This document shows positions 32,606-41,025 of a DNA stretch of 64,000 bases, piece by piece. The notes below the pieces were generated by a model. That model was not told the origin of the DNA. It saw only the letters and a list, made by a program, of their open reading frames with translations, and made no database searches. Position 1 is the stretch's first letter; each line of letters begins with the position of its first letter. Source of the stretch: Roseburia sp. 1XD42-69 (GTDB lineage: Bacteria; Bacillota; Clostridia; Lachnospirales; Lachnospiraceae); assembly GCF_003612565.1 (NCBI RefSeq), contig NZ_RAZG01000020.1, positions 1-64,000 on the forward strand. The letters run 5' to 3'. The position numbers and the translations under genes were made by a program.

Positions 32606-32815
32606 TTGAATAAAGAAATGGAGTTTTTTTCATACTTGTTGGAGTATTATGCTGAATACAAAAAAAAGACTACTGGGGAAGTATTAATGGAATGGGACAG
32701 CCATAATATTACACAAAAAATCTATGACAGCTACTGGGAATATCATACGGAACGAATTGAAAACGCATTTGAAGATATTAATAGTTTAATTGCTACTGGA
32801 AAACACGCATGGTAA
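32606..32815 (+). CDS. DUF3791 protein
   Basis: About 69 residues, starting at TTG 32606 behind AGGGGGG (an ATG lies at 32618). The sequence EMEFFSYLLEYYAEYKKKTT, GEVLMEWDSHNITQKIYDSY and TERIENAFEDINSLI fits the DUF3791 family, which is normally found directly upstream of DUF3990 genes. The expected second DUF3990 gene follows but is broken, so this is half of a decayed second unit. Confidence 0.65.
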   Translation: MNKEMEFFSYLLEYYAEYKKKTTGEVLMEWDSHNITQKIYDSYWEYHTERIENAFEDINSLIATGKHAW

Positions 32816-33000
32816 TATTGTGTTTGAAAAACCAGAAATTCGTGAAAATCTTTGTGCATTAGATTTTAGAGCAGGATTCTATTTAACTTCCAGCAGAAAA
32901 TAGGATATAAGATGGGTGAGAACAGTAACCGGAAGGAGACGAAAAGGCAATCCGGTATGAATCGTTTATGAATTGAAAGAGGAACTGATGTAAGAAAATA
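32811..33000 (+). pseudogene. Broken second DUF3990 copy
   Basis: Directly after the DUF3791 stop the DNA encodes NIVFEKPEIRENLCALDFRA then GFYLTSSRK, a stop, then a frame resuming with WVRTVTGRRRKGNP and IVYELKEEL. These are the N-terminal third of a DUF3990 protein with in-frame stops and a small deletion at the YHGS opening. It is a relic beside the tRNA gene. Confidence 0.65.
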
Positions 33001-33030
33001 TATTTCCCTATTCCTTGCTGAAATAAAAAA

Positions 33031-33103
<73 letters not shown>

Positions 33104-33121
33104 ATTTGTACAACAAAAATA

Positions 33122-33150
33122 TTATTACATAAACACACCGGGCTTGTCAA
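33122..33150 (-). promoter_or_regulatory. Promoter of tRNA-Phe
   Basis: Read on the minus strand, a consensus TTGACA (33150-33145) and TAATAA (33127-33122) are separated by exactly 17 bases, about 12 bases before the likely transcription start ahead of the tRNA. Confidence 0.8.
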
Positions 33151-33178
33151 GAAAATAATCACATGAAGAGGAAAAAAT

Positions 33179-33940
33179 ATGCTGAAGGAATCAGAATGGA
33201 TTACGGTAAACAACATTTTGCTGGAACTGTACACAGTGCGGCACATTGACGTCCTTGCCGCCAAAATCATGAAAATTATACGGATGATGATACCCTACAC
33301 AAAGGGATGGTTTCTGGTTTTGGACGGGGAAGAAAAAATTGACCGGGAGAAATCCTACTTCACCGGTTTTGACGATTTGGCCAGGGAAAATTATATAAAA
33401 ACCTACTACGAAAAAGACTATTTGGGGTACTTGTATGAGATTACCCCGGAAACCTCCGTTTACCGGGACACGGATATTTTAGACGAAGAGATGCGGCGGG
33501 AGACCTGTTTTTACAGAGACTATTTAAAACCTCAGGAGGTAATCTACGGCTGCGGCGTCATGATGGTGCGGGATACAAAAATTACTGCACTGTTTAATCT
33601 TTTCCGGGACAAAAATATGGGGGATTTTACCGACAGGGAACTGTATATCCTGAATCTTTTAAAAAAGCATTTGGAAAACATGGTGTGCAGCATTGCGCCA
33701 AAAAGAGAAAGGGAGAACGAAGATGCGGGGGAGAAAAACATCCGCAGGTTTTGTGAGACATACCGGCTTACGGAGCGGGAAGAGGAGGTGCTTTCTCTGT
33801 TAAATAAGGGGTATTCCAACCAGGAGATAGCCAGCGAGCTGGTAATTTCCCTGTCAACGGTAAAAAAACATATGTACCATATCTTTCAGAAAACGGAAGT
33901 TTCCGGCAGGGTGCAGCTTTTAGCCCTGCTTTCGGCGTAG
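33179..33940 (+). CDS. LuxR-family transcriptional regulator
   Basis: The 253-residue protein has a N-terminal GAF-like sensing region (about 30-165) and a C-terminal LuxR helix-turn-helix (LTEREEEVLSLLNKGYSNQE, then IASELVISLSTVKKHMYHIF). It lies upstream of, and is likely to regulate, the DUF1989/carboxylase operon; a perfect inverted repeat directly follows its stop. It is divergent from the tRNA gene. The effector is unknown, a nitrogen compound such as guanidine or urea would fit. Confidence 0.85.
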   Translation: MLKESEWITVNNILLELYTVRHIDVLAAKIMKIIRMMIPYTKGWFLVLDGEEKIDREKSYFTGFDDLARENYIKTYYEKDYLGYLYEITPETSVYRDTDILDEEMRRETCFYRDYLKPQEVIYGCGVMMVRDTKITALFNLFRDKNMGDFTDRELYILNLLKKHLENMVCSIAPKRERENEDAGEKNIRRFCETYRLTEREEEVLSLLNKGYSNQEIASELVISLSTVKKHMYHIFQKTEVSGRVQLLALLSA

Positions 33941-33944
33941 CCAG

Positions 33945-33989
33945 TACAACGAATACTAAGTTGTATCAGATATAGAACCAAAGTAGTAT
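33945..33989 (+). promoter_or_regulatory. Promoter with putative LuxR operator for the carboxylase operon
   Basis: TACAAC (33945-33950) and GTTGTA (33960-33965) form a perfect inverted repeat around a 9-base spacer. It overlaps a promoter with TTGTAT (33961-33966), a 17-base spacer and TAGTAT (33984-33989). The operator position next to and over the -35 box suits a LuxR-type activator or repressor, and the LuxR gene ends only 5 bases upstream. Confidence 0.6.
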
Positions 33990-33995
33990 AAAATG

Positions 33996-34111
33996 GCGGA
34001 AAAAGTATCCTTTTGGACAATTACAGGAAAAAGTTTTTCCGTATATAATAAGCCTTGTTAAAAGCAAAGGGGCTTTTACCACACAGGAATGTGAGGTAAA
34101 GGCCTCTTTTT
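33996..34111 (+). promoter_or_regulatory. Structured leader with terminator before the carboxylase operon, riboswitch or attenuator candidate
   Basis: From the predicted start site, CGGAAAAA (33997-34004) pairs with TTTTTCCG (34034-34041) and encloses a small TCC-TTTT-GGA hairpin, giving a compact domain at the extreme 5' end. Then a 15-bp terminator follows: AAAGGGGCTTTTACC (34066-34080) with GGTAAAGGCCTCTTT (34095-34109), two wobble pairs, and a T-run. The order of a small aptamer-like fold and terminator suggests ligand-controlled read-through. I could not match it to a guanidine riboswitch consensus from memory. Confidence 0.5.
34066..34111 (+). terminator. Strong intrinsic terminator 32 bases upstream of the first operon gene
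   Basis: Fifteen near-continuous pairs with a 14-base loop that itself contains CACA/TGTG, then a T-run. It lies after the operon promoter and before ATG 34143, so it acts as an attenuator unless a second promoter exists. Confidence 0.75.
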
Positions 34112-34142
34112 CTATTGAAAAAAGAAAGGCAAGGTGGTTTTT

Positions 34143-34862
34143 ATGCAGAAAATATTTACAAAGGAATTCAGGCCGGGGGAGAAATGGTCTTCCGTGATAG
34201 GAAAGAATAAATACATTCATTTCAAGGCCCTGGGGGACAATGCAAATGTGTCTGTGCTTTTATACAACGCAAAAGACACATCTGAGAGGTACAATATGCC
34301 GGATACCTTAAAGGCCCAGTATACCGCCCATCTCACAAAGGGAAATGTATTGATGAGCGATAACGGCAGGGTGCTTGCAAGCATTGTGGAGGACAGCCTT
34401 GGCTGGCACGATTCCATTACAGGGCATACAACCAGGAAGATGACAGATGAGAAATACGGGAAAACTTCCTATCAGGCCCAGGGAAATGATTATTACCGCT
34501 GCGGGGAGGAAAATTTTAAAGTGGAGCTGGTGCGGAACAATATGGGCAAAAGGGATCTGGTTCCCTGCGTCAACCTTTTTGCAAAGGTGTACGTGGAGGA
34601 AGACGGAAGTATGCACTATGTGACAGACCACTGTAAAAAGGGGGCAACCGTGACCCTGAGGACGGAGATGGACTGCATGATCGTGATATCCAACACGCCG
34701 AATCCTTTAGACCCCTCAGAAAAATATCCATCCGTACCGGTTACCCTGGAAGTTTACAATGCCCCCAGGACAGATTTGACGGACGAGTGTGTAAACTACC
34801 GGGAGGAAAATTACAGGGCGTTTGAAAACACATGGGATTATTTAAATCTCATGGGAGAATAG
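34143..34862 (+). CDS. DUF1989 protein, urea-carboxylase-associated / carboxyguanidine deiminase subunit
   Basis: From ATG 34143 (AAGGTGG ribosome site) the product has 239 residues of the DUF1989 family: FTKEFRPGEKWSSVIGKNKY, VSVLLYNAKDTSERYNMPDT, DNGRVLASIVEDSLGWHDSI and NLFAKVYVEEDGSMHY. Earlier called urea-carboxylase-associated protein, such proteins work in pairs; in guanidine-degrading bacteria the pair is a carboxyguanidine deiminase (CgdAB). Here it precedes its partner at 34881 and the carboxylase. The presence of this pair suggests guanidine rather than urea as the true substrate. Confidence 0.8.
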   Translation: MQKIFTKEFRPGEKWSSVIGKNKYIHFKALGDNANVSVLLYNAKDTSERYNMPDTLKAQYTAHLTKGNVLMSDNGRVLASIVEDSLGWHDSITGHTTRKMTDEKYGKTSYQAQGNDYYRCGEENFKVELVRNNMGKRDLVPCVNLFAKVYVEEDGSMHYVTDHCKKGATVTLRTEMDCMIVISNTPNPLDPSEKYPSVPVTLEVYNAPRTDLTDECVNYREENYRAFENTWDYLNLMGE

Positions 34863-34880
34863 GATGAGGAGGACATAGAT

Positions 34881-35528
34881 ATGTATGGATTTGTGGAAAA
34901 AGACAGTGAACTGAAAATAGAGGACGCGGTATATGACGAAGTGTTAGAGGCTGGCCTTGGCTGGATGCACGAATTAAAAGAAGGCCAGAGTTTTCGGATT
35001 TTGGATTTAAAAGGCAATCAGGCGGTGGACACCACATTTTACGATTTAAACAACCCACAGGACCATTACGGAGCAGTGCAGACCGTTGTAGCCCAGAAAA
35101 ATATTTACCTCACCACCGGAAGCATCCTTCGGGGGGAATCGGGAAAACCTTTCCTGGAAATTACCGCAGATAAGACGGGCAGGCATGACACCTTAGGGGG
35201 TGCATGTTCCTCCCAGAGCAATACGGTGCGCTATGCCAGGGAAAAAAGATATATGCACAACTGCCGGGACAGCTTCATGCTGCAGCTTGCAGACTGCGGC
35301 CTTGACATAAAGAAGCGGGATTTAGCTCCAAACATCAATTTTTTTATGAATGTGCCCATCACCCCGGAGGGGGGCTATAAGTTTGACGACGGGGTTTCCG
35401 CCCCAGGAAAATACGTGGAGATGAAGGCCCTTACGGACGTGATGGTTTTAATCAGCAACTGCCCCCAGCTAAATAATCCCTGCAACGCCTACAACCCCAC
35501 CCCGGTAAGGCTTCTTATCTGGGATTAG
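34881..35528 (+). CDS. DUF1989 protein, second subunit
   Basis: The 215-residue protein is the smaller DUF1989 partner: [60 protein letters not shown] and [18 protein letters not shown]. Cys and His residues around GACSS and RHD probably form the metal or catalytic site. It follows the first subunit by 18 bases and ends 35 bases before the carboxylase. Pair and position match CgdAB/urea carboxylase-associated genes; activity is by homology only. Confidence 0.8.
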   Translation: MYGFVEKDSELKIEDAVYDEVLEAGLGWMHELKEGQSFRILDLKGNQAVDTTFYDLNNPQDHYGAVQTVVAQKNIYLTTGSILRGESGKPFLEITADKTGRHDTLGGACSSQSNTVRYAREKRYMHNCRDSFMLQLADCGLDIKKRDLAPNINFFMNVPITPEGGYKFDDGVSAPGKYVEMKALTDVMVLISNCPQLNNPCNAYNPTPVRLLIWD

Positions 35529-35563
35529 CAGACGGCAGAAAACAGAAAGGACAGGGTGATGAT

Positions 35564-38500
35564 ATGTTTCAGAAAGTTTTGATTGCAAACCGCGGCGCCA
35601 TTGCGGTAAGGATAGAGCGGACACTGGAAAAAATGGGAGTAAAAAGCGTGGCTGTCTACGCAAAAGCGGACAGGGACAGCCTGCATGTGGAAAAGGCCGA
35701 TGAGGCGGTTTACCTTGGGGAGGGAACGGTGAAGGAGACCTACCTTGACGTGGATAAAATCATACAGGCGGCCCTTGACACGGGAGCGGAGGCGGTTCAT
35801 CCCGGATACGGCTTTTTAAGCGAAAATACACTTTTTGCCGCCAAATGTGAGGAGAACCACATTAAATTTATCGGGCCGGACTCTTCCCTGATTCAGCTTT
35901 TCGGGCTGAAACATTCAGCCAGGGAGCTGGCGGAAAAAGCGGGAGTGCCCCTGCTACCCGGAACCGGACTTTTAGGAAGCCTTGAGGAAGCGGTAGGGGA
36001 AGCGGAACATATCGGGTATCCCCTTATGATAAAAAGCACGGCGGGAGGCGGCGGAATCGGAATCCGAATCTGTGAAAATGAAAAAGAGCTTGCCGCATCT
36101 TACGACAATGTGTGCCACTTGGCGGAGGCCAATTTTAATGACGCCGGGGTGTTTTTGGAGAAATACATACGGAAGGCAAGGCATGTGGAGGTGCAGATAT
36201 TTGGAAACGGGTACGGCGAGACAGCCGTTTTGGGGGAGCGGGACTGCTCTGTCCAGAGGCGGAACCAGAAAGTGGTGGAAGAGTGCCCTGCCCCAAACCT
36301 CCCAGAGAGTGTGCGCCGGGAAATGTACTGCGCCGCAAAAAAACTGGCGGAGACAAGCGGCTATAAAAGCGCTGGGACAGTGGAATTTTTATACGATGAA
36401 GGGGAGGAGAAATTTTATTTCCTGGAAGTGAACACTAGGCTTCAGGTGGAACACGGAATCACGGAAGAAGTATACGGCGTTGACCTTGTGGAGTGGATGA
36501 TAAAAGAGGCAGCGGGGGAGCTTAAGGGAATCGGAGACTTTCATGGAGAGCCCAAAGGCCATGCCATTGAGGTCAGAGTGTATGCGGAGGACTGTATCAA
36601 TCATTTCAGGCCGGGAAATGGCAGGGTTGACGGGGTAACTTTCAGCGAAAAAGCCAGGGTGGAGACCTGGATCAGGAAACATATTGAAATCAGCCCCCTG
36701 TATGACCCCATGCTGGCAAAACTGATTGTACACGGGGAGACAAGGGAGCAGGCCGTAGGAAAAATGCTGGAGGTTTTGGAGGAAACAAAGATATATGGGG
36801 TAACCACCAACCTCTGTTACTTAAAAAACCTGATTTCCACGGAAAATTACAGAGAGGGAAGGCTCTATACAAAAATGCTTTCCGGCTTTTTCCCAGAGGA
36901 AAAGGCATTGGAGGTATTGGACGGGGGCGTGCAGTCAACGGTTCAGGATGCAGAGGGCATGATTGGATACTGGACGGTGGGAGTTCCCCCCTGCGGCGCC
37001 ATGGATGACTACAATTTTAAGATAGGAAATATGCTCCTTGGAAACCCAAAGGACGCTGCGGGCTTAGAGCTTACCCTCCGGGGCGGGGCGTACCGGTTCC
37101 GCTGCAGCGTGTCTTTCTGCATCACAGGGGCGGATATGCAGGCCACCCTGGACGGGGAGGAAATCCCCATGTATACCGTAACAGAGGCAAAGCCTTTGCA
37201 GGAGCTTAGATTTAAGACCTGCGAAAAGGGTATGCGCACCTACCTTCTCCTTGCAGGGGGCATCCAGGTGCCAAAGGTTATGGGCTCATGCGCCACCTTC
37301 TGCGACGGGAAATTCGGCGGCCACAACGGCCGGGCCCTTCGGCCGGGGGACGTGCTTCACCTGGGGGAAAACTGTACGGCAAGAGAAGAGAAATCCTTCG
37401 AGAAAGAGTATATTCCCCGGATAGACAACACCTGGGAAATCGGGGTGATTCCCGGACCCCAGCCCACAGGGGAATACTTAAAGCCGGAATATTTAAAAAC
37501 CCTTGTAAGTGCAGAATACACCGTGAACTTTAACAGCGCCAGGACAGGCATCCGCCTAAATGGCCCCATGCCCCAGTGGGTCAGGGAGGACGGCGGGGAG
37601 GCGGGGCTTCACCCCTCCAACATCCACGATAATGCATACGCTATCGGCACCCTGGATTTGACGGGAGACCAGTCTATTCTGCTGGGGCCTGACGGGCCTT
37701 CCCTTGGCGGCTTTGTATGCCCCGTCACCACGGCAAAGGGAGAACTGTGGAAATTAGGGCAGCTCCATCCCGGGGACAAAGTGCATTTTAAACTCCTGAC
37801 CTTGGAGCAGGCGGAAAAAATCAGAAAGAGCCAGGAAAAAAATATCCATATGGATTACACAAAAACCCCTCTTTTTAAAAACCAGGAGTTAGATCCCTCC
37901 TACGGGGTTCTGGCAGAGGGAACCCATGACGGCACAGCCTATAAAATCCGTCTCCAGGGGGAGGAAAATATCTTAATCGAGTACGGGGAAATGGAGTTAA
38001 ATATTGAGCTTCGCTTCCGGGTGCATATTCTTATGAAGGAAATAGAGAAAAAGAATCTGCCCATTATCGATATGACCCCGGGCATCCGTTCCCTGCAGGT
38101 GCACTTTGATGTAAATCAGATTTCCGCCGGGGAGATGTGCAAAAAGGTGGAGGAAATCAATGAGGGCTTAAAGGAGTTGGACGACATTACCGTTCCCTCC
38201 AGAATCATAAAACTGCCCCTCTCCTGGGACGACCCCCAGACCAGGCTTGCGGCGGAGCGTTATCAGAAAACCGTAAGGCCCGATGCGCCCTGGTGTCCCT
38301 CAAACCCGGAATTTATCCGGCGGATTAACGGACTTGACAGTATAGAGGATGTGAAAAAGATTGTATTTGACGCAGAGTACCTTGTCCTTGGACTGGGGGA
38401 CGTTTACCTTGGAGCCCCTGTGGCCACCCCGGTTGACCCACGGCACAGGATGGTGACTACCAAATATAATCCCGCAAGGCCCTGGACTCCGGAAAATGCC

Positions 38501-39142
38501 GTGGGCATCGGCGGCGCTTACCTGTGCGTTTACGGCATGGAGGGCCCCGGAGGGTATCAGTTTGTGGGAAGAACCATCCAGATGTGGAATTCCCTGATGG
38601 AAACGGAGGTTTTTAAGAAAGGGAAACCCTGGCTTTTAAACTTTTTTGACAGGCTGAAATTTTATCCCTGCAGCAGCGAAGAAATCCTTGCCTACAGAGA
38701 TGATTTTTTGAGGGGAAAATTTCCGGTGGAGATAGAAGAGACTACCTTTCACCTGGGAGAATATAAGCGTTACCTGGAAAGTATCAAAGAATCCGCCGCA
38801 GAGTTTAAAGCCCGCCAGGAAACGGCTTTTGAGGCGGAGAGACAGCGGTGGGTTTTGCAGGGCTTAGACCATTTTGTGTCGGAGACAGAAGAGGAAGTTT
38901 TAGAGGAAGAGGTTTTGCCGAAAGAGTGTGAAGCCGTGTCGGCCTCCCTTCCGGGCAGCGTGTGGAAAATCCTGGTGAAAGAAAACGACGTTGTGGAAAA
39001 AGGCCAGGAAATTGCGGTTTTGGAGAGCATGAAAATGGAATTTCCCGTGGAGGCGGAAGTTGCAGGCACCGTAAAAAAAGTCTATGTGAAAGCGGGGCAG
39101 CAGATAAACGCCGGGCAGATGCTTGCTGCGATAAGTGTGTGA
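35564..39142 (+). CDS. uca: Biotin-dependent urea/guanidine carboxylase
   Basis: The 1192-residue single-chain enzyme has a biotin carboxylase part (about 1-450: IANRGAIAVRIERTLEKMG, STAGGGGIGIRICENE, EVNTRLQVEHGITEEVYGVD), a carboxyltransferase part of the KipI/KipA type (about 465-1060: GPDGPSLGGFVCPVTTAKGE, LGLGDVYLGAPVATPVDPRH, MEGPGGYQFVGRTIQMWNSL) and a C-terminal biotin carrier with ESMKMEF, biotinyl Lys about 1157. It makes allophanate from urea, or carboxyguanidine from guanidine, using ATP and bicarbonate. The neighbours (two DUF1989 proteins upstream, amidase downstream) favour guanidine. Confidence 0.85.
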   Translation: MFQKVLIANRGAIAVRIERTLEKMGVKSVAVYAKADRDSLHVEKADEAVYLGEGTVKETYLDVDKIIQAALDTGAEAVHPGYGFLSENTLFAAKCEENHIKFIGPDSSLIQLFGLKHSARELAEKAGVPLLPGTGLLGSLEEAVGEAEHIGYPLMIKSTAGGGGIGIRICENEKELAASYDNVCHLAEANFNDAGVFLEKYIRKARHVEVQIFGNGYGETAVLGERDCSVQRRNQKVVEECPAPNLPESVRREMYCAAKKLAETSGYKSAGTVEFLYDEGEEKFYFLEVNTRLQVEHGITEEVYGVDLVEWMIKEAAGELKGIGDFHGEPKGHAIEVRVYAEDCINHFRPGNGRVDGVTFSEKARVETWIRKHIEISPLYDPMLAKLIVHGETREQAVGKMLEVLEETKIYGVTTNLCYLKNLISTENYREGRLYTKMLSGFFPEEKALEVLDGGVQSTVQDAEGMIGYWTVGVPPCGAMDDYNFKIGNMLLGNPKDAAGLELTLRGGAYRFRCSVSFCITGADMQATLDGEEIPMYTVTEAKPLQELRFKTCEKGMRTYLLLAGGIQVPKVMGSCATFCDGKFGGHNGRALRPGDVLHLGENCTAREEKSFEKEYIPRIDNTWEIGVIPGPQPTGEYLKPEYLKTLVSAEYTVNFNSARTGIRLNGPMPQWVREDGGEAGLHPSNIHDNAYAIGTLDLTGDQSILLGPDGPSLGGFVCPVTTAKGELWKLGQLHPGDKVHFKLLTLEQAEKIRKSQEKNIHMDYTKTPLFKNQELDPSYGVLAEGTHDGTAYKIRLQGEENILIEYGEMELNIELRFRVHILMKEIEKKNLPIIDMTPGIRSLQVHFDVNQISAGEMCKKVEEINEGLKELDDITVPSRIIKLPLSWDDPQTRLAAERYQKTVRPDAPWCPSNPEFIRRINGLDSIEDVKKIVFDAEYLVLGLGDVYLGAPVATPVDPRHRMVTTKYNPARPWTPENAVGIGGAYLCVYGMEGPGGYQFVGRTIQMWNSLMETEVFKKGKPWLLNFFDRLKFYPCSSEEILAYRDDFLRGKFPVEIEETTFHLGEYKRYLESIKESAAEFKARQETAFEAERQRWVLQGLDHFVSETEEEVLEEEVLPKECEAVSASLPGSVWKILVKENDVVEKGQEIAVLESMKMEFPVEAEVAGTVKKVYVKAGQQINAGQMLAAISV

Positions 39143-39169
39143 TACAGGAAAAACGGAAAAGAAAGGCAG

Positions 39170-40525
39170 TTGGTTACTATGAGAAATTTCCCTGAGAAAC
39201 TGACAATGGAATGGGTGAAAACCGCCTATGAAAAGGGCAGCCTTACCCCGGAGGAGCTTGTGGAGGAGATTATTCGCAGGGCCGGGGAGACAAGGGATAA
39301 AAATATATGGATTACGCCCCCTTCCCGGGAACTGACGGAAAAATACATAAAAAGGCTTCCGGCCCGGAAAGAAGGATATCCTCTGTGGGGAATCCCCTTT
39401 GCCATAAAAGATAATATTGATTTGGAGTATGTGCCCACCACTGCGGCCTGTCCCGGTTTTTCCTATACCCCGGAAAAAAGCGCATTTGTGGTGGAGCGGC
39501 TGATTCAGGCGGGGGCGCTGCCTGTGGGGAAAACCAATCTGGACCAGTTTGCAACGGGGCTTGTGGGAACCAGAAGCCCCTACGGGGAAGTGCACAATGC
39601 CCATGACCCGGCATATATCAGCGGCGGTTCCAGTTCCGGTTCCGCCGTGGCGGTGGCCCTTGGGATGGCGGCTTTTTCCCTGGGGACCGATACGGCAGGC
39701 TCAGGAAGAGTTCCCGCCATGTTAAATACCCTGGTGGGATATAAGCCCCCCTTAGGGGCCTGGTCAACCTCCGGGGTGGTTCCCGCCTGTGCAAGCCTTG
39801 ACTGTGTCACCGTCTTTGCCAACAGCCTGGATGACGCCCTTTTCGTAGACGAATCTGCCAGGGGATACGACAGGGACTGCATCTGGTCTGTGGAATATGA
39901 AAAAAAGGAAGAAAAGCTCCCGGAAAAAATATTCCTTCCGGAAAAAGAGCCGGAATTTTTCGGGGATAACCGCAAGGTTCACAGGGCAAAGTGGCTTGGG
40001 GCGGCGGAGCGGATCGAGCATCTTGGCATTGACGTTGAGTACCTGGATTACAAACTGTTTTATGACGCCGCCCTTTTGCTGTACGAAGGGGCTTACGTGG
40101 CGGAACGGTGGGCGGATTTAAAAGATTTTGTAGAAAAAAATCCGGGGAAAACCTTCCCAGTGACAGAGCAGATATTAAAATCCGGGGCATCGGAGGAAAA
40201 GACTGCGGCAAGGCTTTTTGAAGATTTGCATAAGCTTAAGTATTACCGGCATAAAACGGCAGAACTTCTGAAAAACGGGGTGATGGTAATGCCCACCGCC
40301 GGAGGGACGTTCACAAGGGAACAGGTGAGAGAAGACCCGGTGGGGACAAACAGCAGGATGGGGCTTTACACAAACCACTGCAATCTGTTAAATCTCTGTG
40401 CTGCCGCTGTCCCGGAAAATTCAAGGGATAAGGATTTACCCTTTGGGATTACTATATTTGGCCTGGCGGGGGAGGATAACCTGGTAAGAGGGGCGGCGGC
40501 AAAATTTTTGCAGACAGAGCCGTAG
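39170..40525 (+). CDS. atzF: Allophanate hydrolase (amidase-signature, short form)
   Basis: The 451-residue amidase-signature enzyme carries the Lys in PFAIKDNIDLEYVPTTAACP, the Gly/Ser-rich SGGSSSGSAVAVALGMAAFS and the SLGTDTAGSGRVPAMLNT motif; these hold the Ser-cisSer-Lys catalytic triad. It splits allophanate to ammonia and CO2. It lacks the C-terminal domain of about 130 residues found in many AtzF proteins. A TTG at 39170 and an ATG at 39179 are possible starts; AAAGG spacing favours the TTG. Confidence 0.85.
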   Translation: MVTMRNFPEKLTMEWVKTAYEKGSLTPEELVEEIIRRAGETRDKNIWITPPSRELTEKYIKRLPARKEGYPLWGIPFAIKDNIDLEYVPTTAACPGFSYTPEKSAFVVERLIQAGALPVGKTNLDQFATGLVGTRSPYGEVHNAHDPAYISGGSSSGSAVAVALGMAAFSLGTDTAGSGRVPAMLNTLVGYKPPLGAWSTSGVVPACASLDCVTVFANSLDDALFVDESARGYDRDCIWSVEYEKKEEKLPEKIFLPEKEPEFFGDNRKVHRAKWLGAAERIEHLGIDVEYLDYKLFYDAALLLYEGAYVAERWADLKDFVEKNPGKTFPVTEQILKSGASEEKTAARLFEDLHKLKYYRHKTAELLKNGVMVMPTAGGTFTREQVREDPVGTNSRMGLYTNHCNLLNLCAAAVPENSRDKDLPFGITIFGLAGEDNLVRGAAAKFLQTEP

Positions 40526-40597
40526 GGCTTTAAGGAACTGTTATGCAGGAACAGACGTAAGCCGGCAGATAAAAAACAAGAAAAGTGAGGGAGACAT

Positions 40598-41005
40598 ATG
40601 GAAGCAGAATTTTCAAGAATAGAGATTATGAGCAGCACGGGAAAGGTGGCGGATTTTATCCATAAACTTGGCAAGGAGGAGACGGTGAAGAAGTTAACCG
40701 GACTTGGGGTTACGGGAGTTACGATTTTTAACAATGTCATCGGCTGCGGGGTGCAGAACGGGCAGGCGGAGTACGCCTATGAGCTTTTGCCAAACCAGCT
40801 TGCCATGCAGCTTCTGCCCAAAAGCGTAGTGACCATTATCTGTGAGACGAAAATGGTGGATGAGCTGATAGAGTTTTTGAAAGTGGAACTGTATACGGGA
40901 CACATCGGGGACGGGAAAATTTTTGTCTCCGATATACGCAACATTATCCGGGTGAGGACCGGGGAGGAGGGTGTGGATGCCTTAAATATATCTGCAAATG
41001 ATTAA
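40598..41005 (+). CDS. PII-like nitrogen-regulatory protein
   Basis: The 135-residue protein fits the PII/GlnB fold: two beta-alpha-beta halves (SRIEIMSSTGKVADFIHKLG and VVTIICETKMVDELIEFLKV), T-loop region AEYAYELLPNQL with no GYxxx uridylylation Tyr in the usual place, and the closing HIGDGKIFVSDIRNIIRVRT (B- and C-loop-like). Members without the classic T-loop are often tied to carboxylase or transport genes. Here it comes between allophanate hydrolase and a permease, and may adjust one of them to nitrogen status. Confidence 0.8.
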   Translation: MEAEFSRIEIMSSTGKVADFIHKLGKEETVKKLTGLGVTGVTIFNNVIGCGVQNGQAEYAYELLPNQLAMQLLPKSVVTIICETKMVDELIEFLKVELYTGHIGDGKIFVSDIRNIIRVRTGEEGVDALNISAND

Positions 41006-41025
41006 CAGGAAAGGAAGTTTTTGTC

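Noticed and set aside
33941..34142. Guanidine-I (ykkC) riboswitch
   Set aside because: The conserved long ykkC core is not visible; only a compact fold and terminator are present, so I call it a candidate of unknown class.
38900..39604. 234-codon minus-strand frame opposite the carboxylase end and allophanate hydrolase
   Set aside because: Antisense to two well-supported genes, with high Pro/Gly/His content typical of shadow frames.
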